A stretch of DNA of 64,000 bases. Source: Acidobacteriota bacterium. Its GTDB lineage: Bacteria; Acidobacteriota; Vicinamibacteria; Vicinamibacterales; UBA2999. Below, piece after piece: positions 29,141-36,720 of this stretch. Where the stretch lies: NCBI GenBank assembly GCA_030697165.1, contig JAUYQQ010000013.1:172988-236987 (forward strand). The letters are read 5' to 3'. The notes beneath the pieces are model-generated. The model did not search any database. It was not told the DNA's origin and saw nothing but the letters and a program-made list of their open reading frames with translations. A program made the translations under genes and the position numbers. How positions within the stretch are numbered: the stretch's first letter is position 1; the number at the start of each line of letters is the position of its first letter.

Positions 29141-29262
29141 GTTGAAAGTTGACGAGTTGATAGTTGGAAGTTTCAGTTGAGAGTTGCAGTTTCAGTTGCA
29201 GTTCCTGAACTTGAAAACTTAAAACTGCAACTACCAACTACCAACTCTTCAACTTTCAACTG
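29141..29262. repeat. Low-complexity inverted repeat built from GTTGAAAGTTGA-type units
   Basis: The left half repeats AGTTGAAAGTTGACGAGTTG-like words and the right half repeats their complement (CCAACTACCAACTCTTCAAC). The transcript could fold into a long imperfect stem between the convergent VWFA and padR genes. It may act as a bidirectional terminator. Confidence 0.75.
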
Positions 29263-29631
29263 TTAGATATCGCGCACTCCGGCGACGCGGGTCAACGCCG
29301 CTGAAAACGTTTCCCAGATCGCCCGCTGCTTCGCCAGCACACCGCGGCCGCCGGGCGTGAGCCGGTAGTAGCGGCGGCGGCGCGTCCCGGCCTGGTCATC
29401 GTAGCCTTGGCGAAGGTGACCCTTTTCAACCCAGCGCCCTTCGATCAGTCCCTTGTCTTCGAGGCGGTAGAGCGTCGGATAGAGCGAGGTGGCGTGAAAG
29501 GTAATGGCGCCATCGCTGCGTTCGGCGATCAGTTGGCTGATCTGGTACCCGTGCCGTTCCTGCTCTTCGAGCAGCGCGAGAATCAGCAACTCGGCGCTGC
29601 CGCGTTTGAGTTCGCGCTCAAGGGATGTCAT
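29263..29631 (-). CDS. PadR-family transcriptional regulator
   Basis: 122 residues from the ATG at 29631; an ATG two codons upstream is possible but touches the putative operator. The PadR winged-helix signature is intact: LKRGSAELLILALLEEQERHGYQISQLI, a recognition region TFHATSLYPTLYRLEDKGLIEGRW, and a wing with RRRRYYRLTPGGRGVL, then a C-terminal dimerisation helix. The usual 'P' before SLYP is replaced (HATSLYP). It is divergent from the desaturase gene. An AT-rich dyad at 29638-29656 next to its start suggests autoregulation and perhaps control of the desaturase. Part of the frame (HLRQGYDD) covers a dispersed palindrome copy. Confidence 0.85.
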   Translation of the reverse strand: MTSLERELKRGSAELLILALLEEQERHGYQISQLIAERSDGAITFHATSLYPTLYRLEDKGLIEGRWVEKGHLRQGYDDQAGTRRRRYYRLTPGGRGVLAKQRAIWETFSAALTRVAGVRDI

Positions 29632-29637
29632 GCCCAT

Positions 29638-29656
29638 ATATTGGTATAAACAATAT
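29638..29656. promoter_or_regulatory. Putative PadR operator ATATTGGTATAAACAATAT
   Basis: A perfect 6-bp dyad (ATATTG / CAATAT) around a 7-nt spacer, strikingly AT-rich in a GC-rich genome. It begins 6 nt upstream of the padR ATG in the padR-desaturase divergent region. PadR proteins are known to bind AT-rich dyads of this kind. Confidence 0.5.
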
Positions 29657-29740
29657 CATTAAGTCGTTGGGTAATAGCTGTTTAAAGCCATGACACAACT
29701 ATTACAGTGCCCGAGACGACGGCCTGTTACTGTCCTTGGC

Positions 29741-30598
29741 ATGGTTCCTGTGACAGAGATTTATGGCCGCAAAGCGGCTCACGGCATTAACTGGATCACC
29801 TTTATTGCGATGGTCGCGTTCCACATCGGCGCCGTCGCGGCGTTCTGGTATATCGACCTCGGCGCCATCCTGATGGCGATTTTCCTGTGGTGGGTGGCCG
29901 GCTCGCTCGGCATCGGCATGGCGTATCACCGCCTGCTGACGCATCGCGGCTACAAGACGCCCAAGTGGATGGAGTACTTCCTCACCACCTGCGCCACGCT
30001 GGCGCTCGAGGGCGGACCCATTTTCTGGGTCGCCACGCACCGCATTCACCACCAGCATTCGGATCACGACGGCGATCCGCACACGCCAAAAGAAGGCGCG
30101 TTCTGGGCGCACATGGGCTGGATCCTGATGGGCAAGGGCATGCACCACGACACCGACGTGCTGCGCCGCTATGCGCCGGACCTGTGCAAGGACCCGTTCC
30201 ACGTGTTCATGAGCAAGTGGCACTGGGTGACGCAAGTGGTCGTCGGCCTCGCCCTGCTGTACTTCGGCGGCATTGCGTATGTCCTCTGGGGCACGTTCTT
30301 CCGCACCACGTTCCTGCTGCACGCCACCTGGCTCGTGAACTCGGCGACCCACATGTGGGGCTCGCGCCGCTTCGAGACCAAGGATGATTCGCGCAACAGC
30401 TGGTGGGTGGCGCTGCTCTCGTTCGGCGAGGGCTGGCACAACAACCACCACGCGCACCCGGTGTCGGCGCGCCACGGCCTGGCCTGGTACGAGTTCGACA
30501 TGAACTGGATTGCGATCCGCGCCATGCAGGCGGTTGGGTTGGCCTGGGACGTCAAGGTCGCCAAGGTCCGCCAGGAGCTGGAAGTCGAAGCAGCGTAA
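29741..30598 (+). CDS. Acyl-lipid/acyl-CoA delta-9-type fatty acid desaturase
   Basis: 285 residues from the ATG at 29741; an in-frame ATG at 29690 would add 17 residues that do not look conserved. The three His boxes of membrane di-iron desaturases are present: HRLLTH (63-68), HRIHHQHSD (from about 100) and [10 protein letters not shown] near the C-terminus. Four hydrophobic helices separate them ([20 protein letters not shown] and others). The second box HRxHHxxSD matches delta-9 acyl-CoA-type enzymes. It should insert a cis double bond into membrane acyl chains. The adjacent divergent PadR may control it in response to stress. Confidence 0.9.
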   Translation: MVPVTEIYGRKAAHGINWITFIAMVAFHIGAVAAFWYIDLGAILMAIFLWWVAGSLGIGMAYHRLLTHRGYKTPKWMEYFLTTCATLALEGGPIFWVATHRIHHQHSDHDGDPHTPKEGAFWAHMGWILMGKGMHHDTDVLRRYAPDLCKDPFHVFMSKWHWVTQVVVGLALLYFGGIAYVLWGTFFRTTFLLHATWLVNSATHMWGSRRFETKDDSRNSWWVALLSFGEGWHNNHHAHPVSARHGLAWYEFDMNWIAIRAMQAVGLAWDVKVAKVRQELEVEAA

Positions 30599-30602
30599 TT
30601 AA

Positions 30603-30671
30603 GACGCCGGGTTCATTTTTCGATGGCGGTTGACGTGGGCAGGTCAACGGCCGAAAAATGAACCCGGCGTC
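30603..30671. repeat. Nested inverted repeat ending at the histidine-kinase start codon
   Basis: Perfect 20-bp arms at 30603-30622 and 30652-30671, with an inner GTTGAC/GTCAAC stem (30629-30634, 30643-30648). The 3' arm ends one base before the ATG at 30672 and leaves no free Shine-Dalgarno. It may terminate the desaturase transcript and/or limit kinase translation. Confidence 0.85.
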
Positions 30672-31568
30672 ATGACTCGCAGACAGACCGCGTCGATCGT
30701 CTTCGTCGTCCTCTGCGTCGTGCTCGTCGCCGCGGCGGTCACGCTCAACATCGGCTGGATTATCGTGAACGGGCGGCGCCTGGCGCCGCTCGTTCTCGGT
30801 GTCGCCACCTTCAGCCTCATCATCGCCGGCCTCATCGTGTACACGGTGTTCCTGGTCCGCGAAATGGGCATCACCGAACAACAGGACAGCTTTCTCAACT
30901 CGGTGACGCACGAGTTGAAGACCCCGATCGCGTCGATCCGCCTGTACCTGGAGACGCTGCAGTCGCGCGACGTCGGCGACGCGCAGCGCAAGGAGTTCTA
31001 CCGGATCATGCTGCAGGACGCCGAGCGGCTGCAGCACACCGTGGAGCAGGTGCTGCGCGCCGGCCATGCCCGCCAGAAGCGCAAGCTCGATCATCGCGCG
31101 CCGGTGGACCTGGTGTGGCTGGTGCAGGACTGCGTTGACACCGCGCGCATGCGCCACAACCTGCCGCCGAGCGCGATCACGCTCGCCGACTACGAGGCCA
31201 ACACGCTGCTCGTGGTCGAAGGCGATGTCGACCAGCTGCGCACCGCCATTCTCAACCTGCTCGACAACGCCGTGAAGTACTCGAGCCAGACGCCGCGGGT
31301 GGTGGTGCAGGCGGTGGGCGCCACGCCCGACTCGGCGTGGGTGCGCGTCAAGGACCACGGCGCCGGCATTCCGAAGGCGCAGCTCGGCCGCATCTTCAGC
31401 CGCTTCTACCGCTTCCAGCCGCGCGGCACCACGGTCAAGGGCACCGGCCTCGGCCTCTACATCGTCCGCTCAATCGCCAAGGCGCACGGCGGCCGCGTGT
31501 TCGCCGAAAGCCTGGGTGAAGGCAAGGGCGCGACCTTCACGCTGGAACTGCCCCGGTCGCGCGCATGA
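30672..31568 (+). CDS. Sensor histidine kinase
   Basis: 298 residues. Two transmembrane helices (about 8-31 and 40-62) enclose only a very short periplasmic loop, so there is no sizeable sensor domain. The H box is SVTHELKTPIAS with phospho-acceptor His80. The N box is LLDNAVKYS, G1 is DHGAGIP, F box FSRFYRF, and G2 is GTGLGLYI. It autophosphorylates and passes phosphate to the response regulator encoded next, whose ATG overlaps its stop by 4 nt. The lack of a sensor domain suggests it reads membrane state or an accessory protein. The upstream desaturase makes lipid sensing an appealing but unproved idea. Confidence 0.9.
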   Translation: MTRRQTASIVFVVLCVVLVAAAVTLNIGWIIVNGRRLAPLVLGVATFSLIIAGLIVYTVFLVREMGITEQQDSFLNSVTHELKTPIASIRLYLETLQSRDVGDAQRKEFYRIMLQDAERLQHTVEQVLRAGHARQKRKLDHRAPVDLVWLVQDCVDTARMRHNLPPSAITLADYEANTLLVVEGDVDQLRTAILNLLDNAVKYSSQTPRVVVQAVGATPDSAWVRVKDHGAGIPKAQLGRIFSRFYRFQPRGTTVKGTGLGLYIVRSIAKAHGGRVFAESLGEGKGATFTLELPRSRA

Positions 31569-32260
31569 GTCGAATACTGATCGTCGAAGACGAGGTGCAC
31601 CTGGCCGACGGCCTTCGCTTCAACCTCGAGGCTGAGGGACACACGGTCGACGTGGACGGCGACGGCCAGGCGGCGCTCGAGCGGCTGCTGGCCAATCGCG
31701 CCCTGTACGACGCGGTCGTGCTCGACGTGATGCTGCCGGGGCGCAATGGCTTCGAGGTGGTGAAAGAGTTGCGGACGGCCGGGCATTTCGTGCCGGTGCT
31801 GATGCTGACCGCGCGCAGCCGTCCGGCCGACGTGCTGCAAGGCTTCGAGGCCGGCGCCGACGATTACCTGCCGAAACCATTCGAGCTGCAGATTCTGCTG
31901 GCGCGGTTGCGCGGGCTGCTACGACGCCGGCAGTGGCTGCAGCAGGATCAGCACGAGCACGAGCAGTTGACGTTTGCCGGGCGCACGCTGGATCTCGAGG
32001 CGCTGGAGCTGCGAGTCGGCGACAAGAAGTATCAGCTCACGCAGATGGAGAGCGACCTGCTGCAGTACCTGGTGCGCAACGCCGGCCGGGCGGTGTCGCG
32101 CAAGGCGATTCTCGAGGAAGTGTGGGACCTGCACGAGGACACCGACACGCGCGCCATCGACAATTTCATCGTGCGGTTGCGACGGTACCTGGAAGTGGAT
32201 CCGACCAAGCCGAAGCACCTGCTCACGGTGCGGGGTGTCGGGTACAAGTTCGTAGAGTAG
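31565..32260 (+). CDS. OmpR/PhoB-family response regulator
   Basis: 231 residues, translationally coupled to the kinase (ATGA). Receiver domain: acidic pair VEDE, phospho-acceptor Asp54 in VVLDVMLPG, switch Thr in MLTARS, and Lys in LPKPFE. The C-terminal winged-helix DNA-binding domain contains LTQMESDLLQYLVRNAGRAVSRKAILEEVW and DNFIVRLRRYLEVDPTKPKHLLTVRGVGYKF. It would activate or repress target promoters upon phosphorylation. The target genes are unknown; the neighbours are candidates. Confidence 0.92.
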   Translation: MSRILIVEDEVHLADGLRFNLEAEGHTVDVDGDGQAALERLLANRALYDAVVLDVMLPGRNGFEVVKELRTAGHFVPVLMLTARSRPADVLQGFEAGADDYLPKPFELQILLARLRGLLRRRQWLQQDQHEHEQLTFAGRTLDLEALELRVGDKKYQLTQMESDLLQYLVRNAGRAVSRKAILEEVWDLHEDTDTRAIDNFIVRLRRYLEVDPTKPKHLLTVRGVGYKFVE

Positions 32261-32263
32261 AGA

Positions 32264-32331
32264 CGTTCGGAGGGCGATGGCTTTCGCCATCGCCCTTCCC
32301 AGCGACGGCTAAAGCCGTCGCTCTCCGAACG
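32264..32331. terminator. Three-way-junction palindrome between convergent genes
   Basis: Outer stem CGTTCGGAG/CTCCGAACG (32264-32272, 32323-32331) encloses two hairpins: GGGCGATGGC-TTTC-GCCATCGCCC (32272-32295) and AGCGACGGC-TAAA-GCCGTCGCT (32301-32322). It fills the gap between the response regulator stop and the convergent gene's stop. Probably a bidirectional terminator made of dispersed GGCTTTAGCC-type repeats. Confidence 0.75.
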
Positions 32332-32332
32332 A

Positions 32333-33493
32333 TTATTTCATCGCGAACAGCAGGAACGACGTGTACTGCGTCTTGCGGAAGTTGTCGTCCGACATCAGCA
32401 GCAGGGTTCGCGCACCGTTGACCGGCGGACCAAACGCGAGTCCCTCGAAGTTGTCGAGCCGGGCCAGCGCCGGCGACAGCGAGGGGATCACCGTGGACAG
32501 ATCCAGCAGCAACGTCTTGGCCGCGGTCTCCCCCGAAAGGTTGACGGTGAACAGCTGGATGGGATTGAACACCGCCGAGCGGTCGGCCGTCATCAGGCAC
32601 GCGCGCTCGAGGGCAAGCAAGAGCGTCTCGGTGAGGGCCAGCAGTTCGACCAACCCATTTTCACCATCGCTGCACACGGTCGGAAAGCGCTCGGACCGTG
32701 GCGTCGGCGCCAACTCGTAACGCCACTGCCGTCCCGGGCGAAACGTGGCGCCGCTCGGCTCGAACTCGATCAGCCGTCCCTCACCGCCGCGGTCGAACGA
32801 GGTCACCGGTCGGTCGATCGGCGGCTGCTCGAGTCCGGCAATCAGGCGGCCACGAGGCGTCCGCGTGAGGGCCTCGAATCCCTGGTTGTCGCGAATGCCG
32901 GTCTTGCCGTCGGTGCTGACCTGGAATTCCGGCGGATACGCAATCACCTCGGTCACCACGCCGTCACGAGTCGCGCGCAGGATCGCCGGCGGCCACACGC
33001 CTTCCTCGGCGACGTGCCCTTCCTCGTTCATCAGGAACGTGCCGTCAGGCAACGCGACGATGGCTTCGAGATCGGCCTGGGTCACGATTCGTTGATCAAC
33101 GCCGGGACCGGCCGTCAGTGCCTGCATCCGCCGCGGCGTCACGGCCAGCCGGCCGCCAGCCGCGGTGATCGCCAGCCACGCGACGCGCGAGCCGGCGCGG
33201 TCGTCAACCACGGCAAGCCAGTCGCCGCTCGCCTGGTCGAACGCCAGCCCGGACAGGCTGCCGAACCGGGTACTATCGGACAGTTGCGGGTAGATTGTGC
33301 CGGCGGGCCGGGTGAACTCGCTCAGGAACGAGAGCACCGGGAGCCCGGACGGCGGCGAAACCGCCGCGGTTTCGCTCGTTCGCACCGGCGCGCAGGCGCC
33401 GGTGAGGGCCGTCACGACGCTCGTCACGAACACGGCCAGGAGAGGCCCGGTCCGTGGCAGAATCTGTCGGTCAGGAATTACCCGTTCACCCAA
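32333..33493 (-). CDS. Esterase-like/phytase-like lipoprotein
   Basis: About 386 residues if translation begins at the TTG at 33493; no ATG or GTG gives a proper leader, so the start is uncertain. A hydrophobic segment ending in a lipobox (FVTSVVTALTGAC) indicates a lipoprotein. The mature protein matches the 'esterase-like activity of phytase' propeller family: FGSLSGLAFDQASGDWLAVVDDR, DLEAIVALPDGTFLMNEEG, NQGFEALTRTPRGRLIAGLEQP, LDNFEGLAFGPPV and LLLMSDDNF. A surface-exposed phosphoesterase role is possible. The TTG overlaps the RBS of the divergent DinB gene. Confidence 0.75.
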   Translation of the reverse strand: MGERVIPDRQILPRTGPLLAVFVTSVVTALTGACAPVRTSETAAVSPPSGLPVLSFLSEFTRPAGTIYPQLSDSTRFGSLSGLAFDQASGDWLAVVDDRAGSRVAWLAITAAGGRLAVTPRRMQALTAGPGVDQRIVTQADLEAIVALPDGTFLMNEEGHVAEEGVWPPAILRATRDGVVTEVIAYPPEFQVSTDGKTGIRDNQGFEALTRTPRGRLIAGLEQPPIDRPVTSFDRGGEGRLIEFEPSGATFRPGRQWRYELAPTPRSERFPTVCSDGENGLVELLALTETLLLALERACLMTADRSAVFNPIQLFTVNLSGETAAKTLLLDLSTVIPSLSPALARLDNFEGLAFGPPVNGARTLLLMSDDNFRKTQYTSFLLFAMK

Positions 33494-33505
33494 GGAGTTA
33501 CCATC

Positions 33506-34033
33506 ATGACACGCCAGCTCACGGCCGTCGCTCTCGCGGCCCTCGTCCTCTCGCCGGTCGCGGCCTTTGCGCAGGCCAACCCGTTTACCGACGCCGTGAA
33601 GGCGCAGCTTGCGCAGATCAAGAATCCGGTAATCCGCACCGCCGAGAAAGTGCCGGAGGATCTCTACGCCTTCAAGCCGACGCCGGAGGTCCGCAGCCTG
33701 GGCCAGCTGATTGCGCACATCGCCGACGGCAACAACGGCATTTGCGGCGCCGCGAGCGGCATGAAGCCGACCGGCCAGACCGGCATTGAGAAGAGCGTTA
33801 CGGGCAAGGCGGCCCTGCAGAAGGCGCTGGCTGATTCATTCGCGTTCTGTGAACAGGCCCTGGCCAGCATGGACGACACGAAGGGTGCCGAGATGGCCAA
33901 GTCGTTCCTTGGCATGCAGCCGCGCCTGATGGTGCTGGCCTTCAACAACTCACACGTCAACGAGCACTACGGCAACCTCGTAACCTACATGCGCCTCAAG
34001 GGCATCGTCCCGCCCTCGTCTGAGCCCAAGTAG
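33506..34033 (+). CDS. Exported DinB-family protein
   Basis: 175 residues from the ATG at 33506, with an AAGGAG RBS at 33492-33497 and a signal peptide (MTRQLTAVALAALVLSPVAAFAQ). The mature part is a four-helix DinB/YfiT-like bundle with the expected metal-binding His residues: LIAHIADGN (helix 2) and NNSHVNEHYGNLVTYMRLKGIVPPS (helix 4). DinB proteins bind divalent metal and some are thiol-dependent transferases or hydrolases. An exported version must use an extracytoplasmic substrate. A second, cytoplasmic DinB protein is encoded at 61980-62501. Confidence 0.85.
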   Translation: MTRQLTAVALAALVLSPVAAFAQANPFTDAVKAQLAQIKNPVIRTAEKVPEDLYAFKPTPEVRSLGQLIAHIADGNNGICGAASGMKPTGQTGIEKSVTGKAALQKALADSFAFCEQALASMDDTKGAEMAKSFLGMQPRLMVLAFNNSHVNEHYGNLVTYMRLKGIVPPSSEPK

Positions 34034-34035
34034 AG

Positions 34036-34161
34036 TCCGGCTTTAGCCGGATTGCAGCGTAGTGTAGAGTCCGGCTTTAGCCGGACCACGTCGCTCGTGG
34101 CGGCAATCCCGCCGTCTTGTCCACCGTAGCGCTTGGCGCAAAGGTGGAGGGATTGCCGCCA
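34036..34161. repeat. Cluster of GGCTTTAGCC hairpins and a nested palindrome
   Basis: Two hairpins carry TCCGGCTTTAGCCGGA (34036-34051 and 34069-34086). A palindrome follows with outer arms 34098-34110/34149-34161 and inner TCCACC/GGTGGA (34120-34125/34143-34148). It fills the 148-nt gap before the CBM9 gene; no ORF is seen. Probably REP-type palindromes, possibly also terminating the DinB transcript. Confidence 0.75.
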
Positions 34162-34181
34162 TCTGGTAAGCTCGTGAACCC

Positions 34182-36359
34182 GTGTGTGTTCGTAGATACC
34201 TGATTACTGCTCTTTGCCTCCTCGGTAGTTCAACAGCGGCCCCGGCGCAAACGCCTGAAGCGCCGACGGCGCAAGCCCTGAAAGTCACCGCGCCTCCCAA
34301 ACTGGACGGCCGCCTCGACGACCCGATCTGGCAGAAGGCCGCGATCATTTCCGGGTTCAGGCAGCGCGAGCCAGAAGAGGGGCGTGAGGCGAGCGAGCCG
34401 ACCACCGTCCGGATTGCCTACGACCAGTCGCACCTCTACATCGGCGCCGTGCTCGACGACAGCCTGCCGGCCGAGATTCGCGCGTCTGAACTGCGCCGCG
34501 ACAACACGCTCGACAGCGACGACACCTTCTCGGTGCTGCTCGACACCTATCACGACCACCGCAACGCGTTCGTGTTCCGCGTCAACCCGCGGGGCACGCG
34601 GTTCGATGCGCTGGTGCGCAACGAGTCGCGCTTCTACTACGCCGACTGGGACGAGCAGTGGACCGCGGCCGCGACGCTGACCGACACCGGCTGGTCGGTC
34701 GAGATTGCCATCCCCTTCAAGATCCTGCGCTTCACCGGTGCCGCGGCGCAAACGTGGGGGCTCAACTTCGAGCGCGTGATCAAGCGCCGCAACGAGATGT
34801 CCTACTGGAGCGGCTGGAGCCGGAATTACGCGTTCCAGAACGTGTCGCAAGCTGGCCACCTGGCCGGCCTGGCCGACATCAAGCAGGCCGAGCGGGTGCG
34901 CCTGCGGCCGTACTTCCTGGGCGGCGCCGAGTCGCTCGACGCCGTGGCGACGCCGGCCGGCACCCGTCGCATCACCGAGATCGGCATCGACGACCTGAAG
35001 TGGCAAGCCACCTCAACGCTGACCGCCGACCTGGCGGTGAACCCCGACTTCGCGCAGACCGAAGTCGATGCGCAACAGGTGAACCTCACGCGCTTCAGCC
35101 TGTTCTTTCCGGAGAAGCGCCAGTTCTTCATCGAGGGCGCCGACTCGCTGCGCATGGGCGTCGGATTGCTGCACTTCGGACCGCCACCGCTCGAGCTGTT
35201 CTACAGCCGCAACATCGGCCTCTCGAACCAGGGCACTCCGATCACGATTCCGGTCGGCGGCAAGCTCACCGGCAAGGTCGGCGGCTTCGACATCGGCGTC
35301 CTCAGTGCGCAGACCGACGACACCGATCGCCAGGCCGGCGAGAACTTTACCGTCGGACGCGTGCGCAAGGAAGTGCTCGGCCGCTCCTACATCGGCGCCA
35401 TCGTCACCAATCGGCAGGGCGGCGGCGCGCGCAACACCGTGATGGGCGCCGACGCGCGGTTCACGTTCTTCAACAACTTCAACGTCATGGCGCTGGCAGC
35501 GCGGTCGGAAGACGATCGCAGCGGGGCCGCCGGTGGTGCGGCCAGGCCGCAATGGGCGAAACAAGTCGGCGCCGAGTGGCGCGACGATTTCGTCGAGGCC
35601 GGCGCGAACTACATCGACATCGACCCGGGGTTCAATCCCGGCATTGGCTTCGTTCGGACGCGCGAGCGGCTGATGGGCGTGCGGGGGTCACTCAAGCCGC
35701 GGCCGAAGCGGTGGCGCATCCGCCAGTTCGAGCTGACGCCGAACAGCGTGTGGTACCACGACCACGAGCGCGTGCTACGGAGCCGCGAGAGCTCGTTCAC
35801 GTTCGCGACCGCGTTTGAAACCGGCGACCGCGTCGAGATTGTGCCGTTCGCAAGCTACGAGCGGGTGGTGCGGCCGTTCCCCATTGGCCCCGGAGTCGTG
35901 TTGCCGGTCGGCGAGTACAACTGGAGTGGCATGACCGTGAACCTGCGCGCCTACAACGGCCGCAGGATCAGCGGCCACGTGTCGCTCAGCGCGGGCGACT
36001 TCTACGACGGCACCAAGCAGACGATGACGCTCGCGGGCGATTTCCGGCCCAACAAGACGCTGTCGTTCAACCCGACCTACCAAATCAACGACGTGAGCCT
36101 CTCGCCGGGCGCGTTTGTGACCCACCTGTTCGGCCTGCGCGCCAATGTGTCGTTCTCCACCAACCTGCTGACCTCGGCCTTTGCCCAATACAACAGCGCC
36201 GGACAGCTGGCGGCCACGCAGGTCCGCGTGAACTACATCTTCCGGACCATCGACAACGTGTTCCTGGTCTACAACGAGACCCGTTACACGGACGGCGTCT
36301 TCGACGGCCGCGCCAACAAGTCGCTGGTCCTGAAGGTCACCTACTCCCTGCACCGGTAG
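34182..36359 (+). CDS. CBM9-like / DUF5916 outer-membrane beta-barrel protein
   Basis: 725 residues, GTG start, signal peptide (YLITALCLLGSSTAAPAQ). Residues about 33-215 are a carbohydrate-binding family 9-like domain (APPKLDGRLDDPIWQKAAIISGFRQ, TTVRIAYDQSHLYIGAVLDD, GWSVEIAIPFKILRF). The remainder is a DUF5916 region made of amphipathic strands, with the hallmark VNPDFAQTEVDAQQVNLTRFSLFFPEKRQFFIEGAD. The final strand ends KSLVLKVTYSLHR, fitting an outer-membrane barrel. Probably a surface carbohydrate- or ligand-binding porin-like protein; the substrate is unknown. Confidence 0.85.
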   Translation: MCVRRYLITALCLLGSSTAAPAQTPEAPTAQALKVTAPPKLDGRLDDPIWQKAAIISGFRQREPEEGREASEPTTVRIAYDQSHLYIGAVLDDSLPAEIRASELRRDNTLDSDDTFSVLLDTYHDHRNAFVFRVNPRGTRFDALVRNESRFYYADWDEQWTAAATLTDTGWSVEIAIPFKILRFTGAAAQTWGLNFERVIKRRNEMSYWSGWSRNYAFQNVSQAGHLAGLADIKQAERVRLRPYFLGGAESLDAVATPAGTRRITEIGIDDLKWQATSTLTADLAVNPDFAQTEVDAQQVNLTRFSLFFPEKRQFFIEGADSLRMGVGLLHFGPPPLELFYSRNIGLSNQGTPITIPVGGKLTGKVGGFDIGVLSAQTDDTDRQAGENFTVGRVRKEVLGRSYIGAIVTNRQGGGARNTVMGADARFTFFNNFNVMALAARSEDDRSGAAGGAARPQWAKQVGAEWRDDFVEAGANYIDIDPGFNPGIGFVRTRERLMGVRGSLKPRPKRWRIRQFELTPNSVWYHDHERVLRSRESSFTFATAFETGDRVEIVPFASYERVVRPFPIGPGVVLPVGEYNWSGMTVNLRAYNGRRISGHVSLSAGDFYDGTKQTMTLAGDFRPNKTLSFNPTYQINDVSLSPGAFVTHLFGLRANVSFSTNLLTSAFAQYNSAGQLAATQVRVNYIFRTIDNVFLVYNETRYTDGVFDGRANKSLVLKVTYSLHR

Positions 36360-36720
36360 CAACCAGCTATTTGCCGGGAACCCGTGCGTTTTGAGCGATC
36401 GAAACTTTATTCATGGGCTACCCGTAATCTCCTTGTAACCGCCGTCGGCCAGTAGGCACGGCGGTCAAACACGCCGGCCACCAGCAGGCGACCGACGCGA
36501 AACCGCTTCCCACAAGGAGGGTGGAATTGCCGTAACAGGTCGTCTTTCTCAAGAATCACGAAAGTCTCAACGACCCGGGTTGCACGGATTTTCCACAGCC
36601 CTTCTGATGTTGTGCAAAGTGCAGGGCTGGCTTACACTGGGGCGCCATTTGGCCCCCTTGCAAGCCCTCCCTGGTAGTCCTCGTCGATTTAACTCGCTAG
36701 TTTGTATGGAGGCGGTAGTC
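36360..36720. other. 361-nt gene-free leader region of the NPDIA-array protein
   Basis: No convincing ORF, tRNA or known riboswitch is visible. It contains a GCCGTCGGCC...CACGGCGG G/C-rich imperfect hairpin (about 36440-36475). A candidate promoter lies at 36610-36638 and a GGAGG ribosome-binding site at 36708-36712, 8 nt before the chosen ATG. A long 5' untranslated leader is likely, about 75 nt if the promoter is right. Confidence 0.5.
36610..36638 (+). promoter_or_regulatory. Candidate sigma-70-type promoter
   Basis: TTGTGC (36610-36615) and TACACT (36633-36638) are separated by 17 nt, resembling weak -35 and -10 boxes upstream of the large secreted protein gene. Support is from spacing and consensus only. 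Confidence 0.3.

Noticed and set aside
31500..31540. ESLGEGKG in the histidine kinase as another RSLGEGG element copy
   Set aside because: It lies at the normal place of a kinase's terminal glycine-rich strand and the DNA does not match the palindrome.
36360..36720. Riboswitch (for example cyclic-di-GMP type) in the long leader of the giant protein gene
   Set aside because: I looked for conserved core motifs and saw none; only a weak hairpin and a candidate promoter.
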